DNA of 64,000 nt, from the NCBI GenBank assembly GCA_963732375.1, contig CAVSZE010000001.1:62001-126000 (forward strand), in the 5' to 3' direction. A program made the position numbers and the translations under genes. How positions within the stretch are numbered: position 1 is the first letter of the stretch; every line of letters begins with the position of its first letter. This stretch comes from RPQJ01 sp963732375 (GTDB lineage: Bacteria; Pseudomonadota; Gammaproteobacteria; Steroidobacterales; Steroidobacteraceae). Below the pieces are notes generated by a model. That model ran no database searches and was not told where the DNA came from. It was given only the letters and a program-made list of their open reading frames with translations. Shown piece by piece: positions 1 to 6,901 of the stretch.

Positions 1-70
1 AGGGCGCAAGGGTAACATTTGGCGCGGGTCGTGCGCGCAGGCGCCAAGGCCGGCTCGCCATTCCGGCTCC

Positions 71-103
71 TCCGGACTCGCAGAAAACCGACGTCTCGTC
101 CGG
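71..103 (+). repeat. Hairpin repeat, copy A (short arms)
   Basis: First of three copies of a 22-nt core (77-98, beginning CTCGCAGAAAACC and ending GTCTCG). The core is bounded by a 5-bp inverted pair, CCGGA at 72-76 and TCCGG at 99-103. Unlike copies B and C, the arms do not extend further. The core differs from copy B at two positions. No gene lies here. Confidence 0.75.
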
Positions 104-122
104 GGCAACGCGGCGTCAGGCC

Positions 123-194
123 GGCTCGACCTTCCGCCTTCTCCGGACTCGCAGAAAGCCGACATCTCGTCCGGAGAAGGCGGAAGGTCGAGCC
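123..194 (+). repeat. Hairpin repeat, copy B (25-bp perfect arms)
   Basis: A 25-nt arm (123-147, GGCTCGACCTTCCGCC...) is the exact reverse complement of 170-194. The arms enclose the 22-nt core at 148-169 (CTCGCAGAAAGCC...ATCTCG). The perfect stem would form a strong hairpin in RNA or single-stranded DNA. The core is shared with copies A and C but the arms beyond TCCGGA are different sequence. Confidence 0.9.
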
Positions 195-273
195 GCTTGG
201 TTGCAGTCGCCGACGCTTGTGGTCACCCGCGAGGCCGTCCCGCTACGTTCGGCGCTACGCTGCCCGTGCCGGA

Positions 274-339
274 CCGGTGTCAGGTTCCATCCGGACGAGA
301 TGTCGGTTTTTTGCGAGTCCGGATGGAACCTGACACCGG
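274..339 (-). repeat. Hairpin repeat, copy C (22-bp perfect arms, inverted)
   Basis: The arm at 274-295 (CCGGTGTCAGGTTCCATC...) is an exact reverse complement of 318-339. The core at 296-317 reads on the minus strand as CTCGCAAAAAACC...ATCTCG, two bases different from copy B. The arms share only TCCGGA with those of copy B. The GGTGTCAGGTTCC type of arm resembles repetitive extragenic palindromes, but no transposase is nearby. Confidence 0.9.
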
Positions 340-340
340 C

Positions 341-381
341 CCGGCGCAGTCCCGGCGCAGTCCCGGCGCAGTTCCGGCGCG
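341..381 (+). repeat. 11-bp tandem repeat
   Basis: The unit CCGGCGCAGTC is repeated at 341, 352 and 363 (last base T in the third), followed by a partial unit at 374-381. It starts directly after hairpin copy C and ends about 36 bp beyond the stop codon of the amidohydrolase that runs toward it on the minus strand. Together with the hairpins it fills the gene-free stretch 1-417, where I see nothing else. Confidence 0.8.
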
Positions 382-417
382 ATCGATGAACCTGCGGGTC
401 GGTCGGCGCCGCGCGCG

Positions 418-2232
418 TCACCAGTTCCAGTCGCGACTTGACGCACGGCAGCCGCCACCCTCGCGCCCTGTCCAGCCGCGGCCGCGCACGAAGCGCCCCG
501 GCTTCGCGCCGGTCGGCATTCCATCCTTGATCGCGAGCTGGCCGTTGACCAGCACCTCCGACACACCCGTCGAGTACTGGTGCGGCTTCTCGAATGTCGC
601 GTGGTCCTGGATGGTCTTCGGGTCGAAGACCACGACGTCGGCGAAGTATCCGTTCCTGAGCAGGCCACGGTCCGCGAGCGAAAGGTTGCTCGCTGGCAGT
701 CCACTGAGGCGATGCACGGCATCTTCGAGCGTGAGCGCGTGCTCCTCGCGAACGTATCGCGCCAGCAAGCGCGCGAAGTTGCCGTAGGCGCGCGGGTGCG
801 GGTTAGACAGCAGGAACACGCCCTCGGGCGCCTGCGCCGACGCGTCCGAACCGAAGCTCATCCAGGGCAGAGCGGTCTGTCGGCGCACGTTGTCCTCGGA
901 CATCAGCGTGTAGGCGACTCCAACGCGCGAGCCGTCTTCGATCACCAGGTCGATCGCGGCGTCTTCTGGCGACACGCCCCGTTCCTTCGCGACCGATGCG
1001 AGTGTCCGCCCGGTGAGAGGCTTCAGCTTGGGATTCTTGAAGGCGAGCAGCAACGTGCCGTCGGCACCGGCGTGGAGATACAGGTTCTCCCATTGCTGGG
1101 ATGGGTCACGCATCTCGGCAATCACCTTCGCCCTGACGGCCGGGTCGCGCAGGCGCGCGATCCAGGCCTCGAGGCCGCCGTCCTGCACCCAGGGAGGCAT
1201 CGCCGCGTCGAGGCCCGTGGCTCCCCGTACGTAGGTGTACATGTCCGCAGTGATGCGCACGCCCCGGCGCCGGGCTTCGTCCACCATCTCGACGACCTCG
1301 TCGAGCTTGCCCCAGTTGGAGCGGCCGGCGGCCTTAAGGTGGTAGATCTCCGCCGGGGCCCCCGAGGCGCGCGCGATCTCTATCGTTTCTGCCACGGCCT
1401 CTACCAGGCGGTCCCCTTCGCTGCGCATGTGCGTGATGTACATGCCGCCGCAGCGACCGGCCTCGGTCACCAGCGCAACCAGTTCAGGGGTCTTCGCGTA
1501 GCTCGCCGGCGCGTAAATAAGCGAGGCGCCCACGCCGAGTGCACCTTGCTCCATGGCCTCGCGCACCAGGCCACGCATCTGGTCGAGCTCTGCCGCGGTC
1601 GGTTGCACGTCGCGTTCGTCGAGTACGAAAGAACGCACGGTGGTGGCGCCCACGAAAGAAGCGACGTTCGGGGCGATGCCACGGGATTCCAGCTTCGCGA
1701 GGTATTCGCCGAGCGTCGTCCAGTCCACCGGGTAGTGGATGTCGCCCTGGCGCTCGACCGCGAGCCGCTTCATCGATTCGTTCAGCGGGCCCATCGAATC
1801 GCCTTCGCCCATGACCTCAAGCGTGATTCCCTGGCGCAGTTCGCTCTGGCCTAGCCCGTCCTGCAGCAGCGATTCGTTCGACCAGCTCAGCATGTTTATG
1901 AAGCCGGGGGCGACCGCCTTGCCGCGGGCGTCGATCACCGTGCGGCCGTGGAGGCCGCGCGGCGGGCCGACGTAGCTCAGCCGGTCTCCGTCGATCGCGA
2001 CCTCGCCTGCGTAAGGCGCGCTGCCGCTGCCGTCGTAGATCATTCCGCCACGGATCACGACGTCGTGGGCAGTATCCGCGACTGCCGGACTTGCGCCGCA
2101 CAGGCAGAGTGCCGCGACCAGGCCGGCCATGGCATGTATTACGGCGGCCAGCCGCGAGCGCCGTTCGCCCGGCTGCGTTGCACGAGTCGTGCGCTGCGTG
2201 CCGGTCGCGGATTGTGTGATTGGATATGACAT
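418..2232 (-). CDS. Secreted amidohydrolase, D-aminoacylase-like
   Basis: A 604-residue protein of the amidohydrolase superfamily, closest in layout to N-acyl-D-amino-acid deacylases. The start is ATG at 2232, 5'-MSYPITQ, behind a GGGGGA ribosome site; a hydrophobic stretch around residues 35-52 ending AVA suggests a signal peptide and periplasmic location. Recognisable family blocks are PGFIN, THMRSEG (histidine), IYHLKAAG (histidine and lysine) and FGSDAS (metal aspartate). The first beta-strand HxH metal motif is absent: the site reads INMLSWSNES. The Cys of the usual GNCG block is also replaced (GEGDSMGP). It may be a divergent subfamily with altered metal binding. The gene stands alone, divergent from the tRNA-editing gene. 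The substrate is not predictable; deacylase is a family-level call. Confidence 0.8.
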   Translation of the reverse strand: MSYPITQSATGTQRTTRATQPGERRSRLAAVIHAMAGLVAALCLCGASPAVADTAHDVVIRGGMIYDGSGSAPYAGEVAIDGDRLSYVGPPRGLHGRTVIDARGKAVAPGFINMLSWSNESLLQDGLGQSELRQGITLEVMGEGDSMGPLNESMKRLAVERQGDIHYPVDWTTLGEYLAKLESRGIAPNVASFVGATTVRSFVLDERDVQPTAAELDQMRGLVREAMEQGALGVGASLIYAPASYAKTPELVALVTEAGRCGGMYITHMRSEGDRLVEAVAETIEIARASGAPAEIYHLKAAGRSNWGKLDEVVEMVDEARRRGVRITADMYTYVRGATGLDAAMPPWVQDGGLEAWIARLRDPAVRAKVIAEMRDPSQQWENLYLHAGADGTLLLAFKNPKLKPLTGRTLASVAKERGVSPEDAAIDLVIEDGSRVGVAYTLMSEDNVRRQTALPWMSFGSDASAQAPEGVFLLSNPHPRAYGNFARLLARYVREEHALTLEDAVHRLSGLPASNLSLADRGLLRNGYFADVVVFDPKTIQDHATFEKPHQYSTGVSEVLVNGQLAIKDGMPTGAKPGRFVRGRGWTGREGGGCRASSRDWNW

Positions 2233-2423
2233 GCGTCCCCCGGTCGGATGCGGCCGATCATATCGGGGTGGCGCCGGCGGCACACCTGCCGCGACCGTCA
2301 GCCCCGTGCGCTCTGCTGAATCGTACGAACGGCGGAACGGCTGGGAACCCGCATGCCGTGGCCAGTGGACTGTGCTTCCGTGCACGGTCGCCGCTAGACT
2401 GCCGGGCGAGGAGGTCAAGGCAA

Positions 2424-3137
2424 ATGGCAGTCACGGAATCCCTGTTCCAGCAGGATGCCTATCTTCGCCGGTGCCTGGCGCAGGTGGTCGAGTTGCTCCC
2501 GGAAGGCGTCGTGCTTGATCGCACCGTCTTCTACCCGCTTGGCGGCGGCCAGCCCGGCGACACTGGCGTGCTACGGGCAACCGATGGTCGCGAGTGGGGC
2601 GTCGTGGGCGCTCGCAAGGGCGAGGGCGGGCGCGTCGTGCATCCGCTGGCAGGCGATGCTCCGCCACCGGCAGTCGGCGAACACGTCGAGGCCGTCATCG
2701 ACTGGGACCGGCGCCACGCGCACATGAGGATGCACAGTTGCCTGCACCTGCTCGGCTCGGTGCTTCGTTACGGTGTGACCGGCGGGCAGATCACGGCCGA
2801 AAGGAGCCGGCTCGACTTCGACACACAGGACGAAATCGATGCCGCACGCGTGACCGATGCGGTCAATGCGCTGATTGCCGCCGACCATCAACTGAGATCC
2901 AGCTGGATCACGGACGAGGAACTCGATCGCCAGCCGGAACTGATCCGCACCATGTCCGTCCAGCCGCCGCGCGGCGCCGGCCGGATCCGGTTACTCGAGA
3001 TCCCCGGCGTGGACCTGCAGCCCTGCGGCGGCACGCATATAGCCAGTACCGGCGAGATAGGGCCGATCGAAGTGACGAAGGTCGAGAACAAGGGGCGGCA
3101 CAACAAGCGGGTCTATGTTGCCTTTGCCACGACCTGA
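2424..3137 (+). CDS. alaX: Alanyl-tRNA editing protein (AlaX family)
   Basis: A 237-residue free-standing homologue of the AlaRS editing domain, expected to hydrolyse mischarged Ser-tRNA(Ala) or Gly-tRNA(Ala) in the cytoplasm. The four zinc ligands are visible: H104 and H108 in the HSCLH block, and C201 and H205 in CGGTH. The N-terminal part (about residues 34-48, FYPLGGGQPGDTG) is the typical family beta-barrel signature. ATG 2424 is chosen because GAGGAGG lies just upstream at about 2409-2414; a longer reading frame upstream lacks family similarity. It is divergently transcribed from the amidohydrolase across about 190 bp. The downstream 3138-3332 holds no gene; it contains a CGCCTG/CAGGCG inverted repeat at 3161-3174. 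Confidence 0.92.
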   Translation: MAVTESLFQQDAYLRRCLAQVVELLPEGVVLDRTVFYPLGGGQPGDTGVLRATDGREWGVVGARKGEGGRVVHPLAGDAPPPAVGEHVEAVIDWDRRHAHMRMHSCLHLLGSVLRYGVTGGQITAERSRLDFDTQDEIDAARVTDAVNALIAADHQLRSSWITDEELDRQPELIRTMSVQPPRGAGRIRLLEIPGVDLQPCGGTHIASTGEIGPIEVTKVENKGRHNKRVYVAFATT

Positions 3138-3332
3138 CTGGGTGCCTGCCCGAACGCCTGCCCAGGCGCCTGCCTGAGCGTCGGAAGCCTGCGGACCGCG
3201 CACTGGCCGCTGGCCTAAGGACCCGACGCGGCGTGTGGGGACAAGCCGACAAGGGAAAACGGGCAGTTGATGCGTTACTATCCTTGCGCCGCGATCCGAA
3301 GGTCGGATTGCGGTCGCGTGGAGTACTGGTAA

Positions 3333-3941
3333 TTGGCGCGAGGAGCATCGTCTATCCGGGACAGTGGTTCGGGTGCGCCGGTCATCGGCCGCGCCGACCT
3401 GGCCACGCTGCCCAATATAGTGTCGCTGGCGCGCATCGTGGGGGTTGCGGCCGCGGTGCTGTTCTATCTGGCGGGTTACCCGCGCGTCTTCCTGGTGCTC
3501 GGCACGGCCGCGTGCCTGACCGACTACCTGGATGGTTACCTTGCCCGCCGGCTTTCCCAGGAAAGCGTGCTGGGGGCGATGCTCGACCAGGCGGCCGACA
3601 GTTTCACGACCGGTATCGCGCTCGCGTTGCTGGTGGCCGTGGGAGGCTTTCCCTTCGTGTTCCTGATCATCTTCCTGGGCAGGGAATTCTGGGTGGCGAC
3701 CGTGAGGCGCTACGCGGCCATCAACGGCGTGGAGATTCCCTCTCACGTCTCGGGCAAGCTGGCGACGGGCTTCATCTACTGGTCGATGCTGCTGATGGCG
3801 ATCGTGCTGATACTGGACATGCCGACAGGGCTTGCCGCATTGCTCGCCCCGGTTGCGACGGTCGGCATGGCCGTCGGTCTCACGCTCAGTTGCGTGGCTG
3901 GCTGGCGCTACACGCGGTCGCTCGCCGGGGTGTCGCGATGA
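3333..3941 (+). CDS. CDP-alcohol phosphatidyltransferase, PGP-synthase-like
   Basis: A 202-residue integral membrane enzyme that should transfer a phosphatidyl group from CDP-diacylglycerol to an alcohol. The complete CDP-alcohol motif is present: DGYLAR, eight residues, G, three residues, D, three residues, D. It has about five hydrophobic segments, and the GREFWV...GK pattern resembles PgsA. The start is taken as TTG 3333, because an in-frame TAA immediately precedes it and GGAG lies about 11 nt upstream. The gene overlaps the next one by ATGA, so the two are translationally coupled. With pgpA two genes on, the expected product is phosphatidylglycerophosphate. The DQAAD variant of the usual DPVAD and the aminotransferase partner leave open a different acceptor alcohol. 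Confidence 0.85.
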   Translation: MARGASSIRDSGSGAPVIGRADLATLPNIVSLARIVGVAAAVLFYLAGYPRVFLVLGTAACLTDYLDGYLARRLSQESVLGAMLDQAADSFTTGIALALLVAVGGFPFVFLIIFLGREFWVATVRRYAAINGVEIPSHVSGKLATGFIYWSMLLMAIVLILDMPTGLAALLAPVATVGMAVGLTLSCVAGWRYTRSLAGVSR

Positions 3942-5071
3942 CGCGCTCGCTCGCTGGTGACGGTGCCGAGCTGGTGTTGCTCTGCCCGGGGCCCGTGATG
4001 CTGTCGCCCGGCGTCAAGGCTGCGCTGACGAGCGGTGGGTTCGGGCATCGGGACGAGCGATTCTCGAAAATCCTTGCCCGGCTGCGCGGAAACGTCGCGC
4101 GTGTCCTCGGCGCTGGCGAAGATCACAGCGTGGTGTTCGTCACCGGCCCCGCGACCGCGGGGATCGAGGCGGCGTTTGCCTCGCTGATGCCTCCGGGCGC
4201 GGTCGTGATCGTCGCGGTGAATGGGACTTTCAGCCAGCGCATCGTGGACATCCTGGCAGTTCACAAGATCCGCTGCGTCGCGCTTGACTGCGGATTCGGC
4301 CAGCCGGTAGACCTCGCTCGCGTCGAGCAGGCGATGATCGAGTGCCGCAAGACCGCGGAATTCGTCGCCATTGCGATGACCCACCACGAGACGTCGGCGG
4401 GTTTGCTCAACCCGGTCTCGGCAGTCGGCGCGCTCGCCCGGCGCCATGGCGTCAGGACCTTCGTCGATGCCACCTCGAGCGCCGGCGCCGAGGACCTCGA
4501 CCTGGTGCGCGACCACGTTGACGTGTGCATCACGGCTTCGGGAAAGTGCCTGCACGCGGCGCCCGGCATTGCGATCGTCGCGGCTCGCCGCGAACTGCTG
4601 GCCGCGCGCGCCTCGGCCGAGCCGCGCAGCTACGCACTCGACCTGGTGCGCCATCACCGGCAGATCGAGGCAAATTCGCAGACTCCATTCACGCCAGCGG
4701 TGCCGCTGATCGTCGCGCTGGACCGGGCTGTCGAGGAACTGCTCCAGCAGGGGGTCGCGACGCGTCGAGCGCTATACGTGCGGCGGCGCGCATTTCTCGA
4801 GGCCGGGCTGCGACGCCTGGGCTTGTCGTTGCTGCGTCACCCGGACGGAAGCGCCGCGTGCTCGATCCTGACGGTTGCGCTTCCTGAGGCGATGGTATTC
4901 GAGGAGTTGTTCCGCGCGGTGCGAAAGCACGGGTACCTGGTGTACGGGGCAAAGCCACCGCTCGACCAGCGATATTTCCAGGTTGGAGTGATGGGCGAGC
5001 TGTCGGACGAGGACCTCGCGGGATTCCTCGCCGTGCTCGAGTCGGTGCTGGCGGGCGCAGTCGCGGCCTGA
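3938..5071 (+). CDS. Class V PLP aminotransferase, PhnW-like
   Basis: A 377-residue fold-type I, class V aminotransferase. Its blocks match 2-aminoethylphosphonate:pyruvate transaminase (PhnW): LLCPGPVMLS at the N-terminus, GPATAGIEAA, THHETSAGLLNPV, FVDATSSAG, and the PLP lysine in ASGKCLHAAPG. Class V relatives also include serine/alanine-glyoxylate transaminases. The ATG at 3938 overlaps the stop of the phosphatidyltransferase gene, and pgpA follows 41 nt after its stop. No phosphonate genes (pepM, ppd, phn) are in the window, so a phosphonate substrate is doubtful. The context points to a phospholipid headgroup or its precursor as substrate. The family call is firm; the substrate is open. 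Confidence 0.85.
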   Translation: MTRSLAGDGAELVLLCPGPVMLSPGVKAALTSGGFGHRDERFSKILARLRGNVARVLGAGEDHSVVFVTGPATAGIEAAFASLMPPGAVVIVAVNGTFSQRIVDILAVHKIRCVALDCGFGQPVDLARVEQAMIECRKTAEFVAIAMTHHETSAGLLNPVSAVGALARRHGVRTFVDATSSAGAEDLDLVRDHVDVCITASGKCLHAAPGIAIVAARRELLAARASAEPRSYALDLVRHHRQIEANSQTPFTPAVPLIVALDRAVEELLQQGVATRRALYVRRRAFLEAGLRRLGLSLLRHPDGSAACSILTVALPEAMVFEELFRAVRKHGYLVYGAKPPLDQRYFQVGVMGELSDEDLAGFLAVLESVLAGAVAA

Positions 5072-5112
5072 GGCGGCCGCAACCACGCCAGACAGGCACC
5101 GAGCTGCCATCG

Positions 5113-5598
5113 ATGTTCGATATATCAATCAACCGCCGGGTTTTCGCCGACTGGCGTCACTGCCTGGCCTTCGGCTTCGGCAGCGGGCTCGCGCGCTTCG
5201 CGCCGGGCACTTTCGGCACGCTGGTGTCCATCCCGTTTTACCTGGTCCTCGCCCGGTTGCCCGCCTGGCTGTACGTGATTACGGTCGCGGCGGCGTTTGC
5301 ACTGGGCGTGTGGATCAGTAACGTGGCCTCGCGGGACCTGCGCGTGCACGACCACGGCGGCATCGTATTCGATGAATTCGTCGGCTTCTGGATCACGATG
5401 TTCCTGCTGCCGGCCGAGTGGCCCTGGATCCTGGCGGGATTCGCGGCCTTCCGCTTGTTCGACATCTGGAAGCCGTGGCCGATTCGCTGGTGTGACCGGC
5501 ACATCGAAGGTGGTTTCGGCATCATGTTCGACGACGTGGTCGCCGGCATCTTTGCCTGCGCGTCGCTGCACGCGCTACGCACCGTCCTGGCCGGCTGA
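5113..5598 (+). CDS. pgpA: Phosphatidylglycerophosphatase A
   Basis: A 161-residue inner-membrane phosphatase that removes the terminal phosphate from phosphatidylglycerophosphate to give phosphatidylglycerol. PgpA landmarks are present in order: GSGLARFAPGTFGTL near residue 23, VFDEFVGFW about residue 84, FDIWKPWPI about residue 116, and the acidic FDDVVAG near residue 140. It has about four hydrophobic segments and normal family length. It starts at ATG 5113 and is third in the operon with the PGP-synthase-like enzyme and the aminotransferase, so it could act on any phosphorylated headgroup they make. The permease gene begins one base after its stop. Confidence 0.93.
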   Translation: MFDISINRRVFADWRHCLAFGFGSGLARFAPGTFGTLVSIPFYLVLARLPAWLYVITVAAAFALGVWISNVASRDLRVHDHGGIVFDEFVGFWITMFLLPAEWPWILAGFAAFRLFDIWKPWPIRWCDRHIEGGFGIMFDDVVAGIFACASLHALRTVLAG

Positions 5599-5599
5599 G

Positions 5600-6901
5600 T
5601 TGCAACCCGCGCCCGCTTCGGACGATCCCGATCGCCTGCTGGTGCGCGCCCTGGGCCTTCGGCAGCTCACCGCGAACATCTTCAATCACACGGTCGGCAG
5701 CGGAATCTTCGTGCTGCCCGCATTTGCGGTGCTGCAACTGGGCAGCGCGGCCCCGGTGGCCTACCTGGTCTGCGCGGCGGTGATGGCGCTGGTGGTGCTG
5801 ATGTTCGCCGAGGCGGGCAGCCGCGTCACGATCACCGGCGGCCCATACGCCTACGTCGAGATCGGGCTGGGACCGTTCTTCGGCTTCGCCGCCGGCATCC
5901 TGCTCGCGGTGTCGCAGATCTCCGCGGCAGGCGCGATCGCGATGCTGCTCGCCGAGAGCGTCGCTCGGCTGCTGGGGCTTTCGGGCGCCGCCTGGCCGGC
6001 GGCAATCGTCGTGCTGTTCGTCTGCGGTCTCGCGGCGGTGAACATCCGGGGCGTGAGCCGCGGGGCACGCGTCATCGAGATCTTCACGGCAGCCAAGCTC
6101 GTGCCGCTGCTCTTTTTCGTGGTGGTCGGCGCGTTCTTTATTTCACCTGCCAACCTGCGCTGGGACGCGCTGCCGGCGGCAGGGCAGGTTGCGACCACGG
6201 TGGGCACGCTGATATTTGCGTTCACCGGCATCGAGACGGCATTGATGCCAGGCGGCGAAGTCAGGGATCCCACGCGCACCGTGCCGCGCGCCGCGATGCT
6301 GGCGCTCGGCGGCGCGACGCTGCTCTACCTGGCGGTGCAGGCGGTCGGGCTCGGGGTCGTCGGCACGGCACTCGGTGACGACACCGTGGCACCGCTCGCC
6401 ACCGCGGCCGGCACGTTCGCAGGCAGCAAGGGCGCGGCACTGGTGCTGGCCGGTGCGTCGGTCTCGATGTTCGGCTGGCTGACGGGATCGATACTGGCGG
6501 GACCGCGTGCGCTTTTTGCACTGGCGCGAGACGGCTTCCTGCCGCATCGGCTCGCGGCGGTGCACCCGCGCTTCCACACGCCGCACATCGCGATCGGCGT
6601 CTATGGCTTTATCGCGATCGCAATCTCGCTCACGAGCACCTACCAGCAGCTGGCAGTGCTGTCGAACCTCGCGTCCTTCGGCGTTTACATACTCGGTGCG
6701 TTTGCCGTCTGGCGACTGCGCGCGCGCAACGTTCGCACCGACAAGCCACCGTTCCTGATGCCGGGCGGCATGCTGGTGCCGGTGCTCGCCTGCGTGGCGA
6801 TCAGCTGGATCGCCGTGCAGACGATCACGCTCCGCGAGGCGCTCGCGCTGGGAGGGGTGTTCGCGCTTTCGCTGGTCGTGTACGTGGTGCGACAGCGCTA
6901 G
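5600..6901 (+). CDS. APC-family amino acid permease
   Basis: A 433-residue membrane transporter of the amino acid-polyamine-organocation superfamily with about twelve hydrophobic segments. The N-terminal GSGIFVLPAF block is the substrate-binding helix 1 signature, and FTGIETALMPGGEV matches helix 6. TTG 5600 is taken as the start because it lies one base after the pgpA stop; GTG 5642 is an alternative. It is the last gene of the phospholipid operon by spacing. Whether it is functionally linked, for example by importing an amine donor, is unknown. Its last 77 bp overlap the C-terminal coding end of the convergent acyltransferase gene. The substrate is not predictable. Confidence 0.85.
   Translation: MQPAPASDDPDRLLVRALGLRQLTANIFNHTVGSGIFVLPAFAVLQLGSAAPVAYLVCAAVMALVVLMFAEAGSRVTITGGPYAYVEIGLGPFFGFAAGILLAVSQISAAGAIAMLLAESVARLLGLSGAAWPAAIVVLFVCGLAAVNIRGVSRGARVIEIFTAAKLVPLLFFVVVGAFFISPANLRWDALPAAGQVATTVGTLIFAFTGIETALMPGGEVRDPTRTVPRAAMLALGGATLLYLAVQAVGLGVVGTALGDDTVAPLATAAGTFAGSKGAALVLAGASVSMFGWLTGSILAGPRALFALARDGFLPHRLAAVHPRFHTPHIAIGVYGFIAIAISLTSTYQQLAVLSNLASFGVYILGAFAVWRLRARNVRTDKPPFLMPGGMLVPVLACVAISWIAVQTITLREALALGGVFALSLVVYVVRQR

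Noticed and set aside
71..339. CRISPR array
   Set aside because: The copies differ in orientation and spacing, and have paired arms; no regular repeat-spacer pattern and no cas genes.
3938..5071. Phosphonate catabolic operon
   Set aside because: The PhnW-like similarity suggested it, but no phosphonatase, PepM or phosphonate transporter genes are present in the window.
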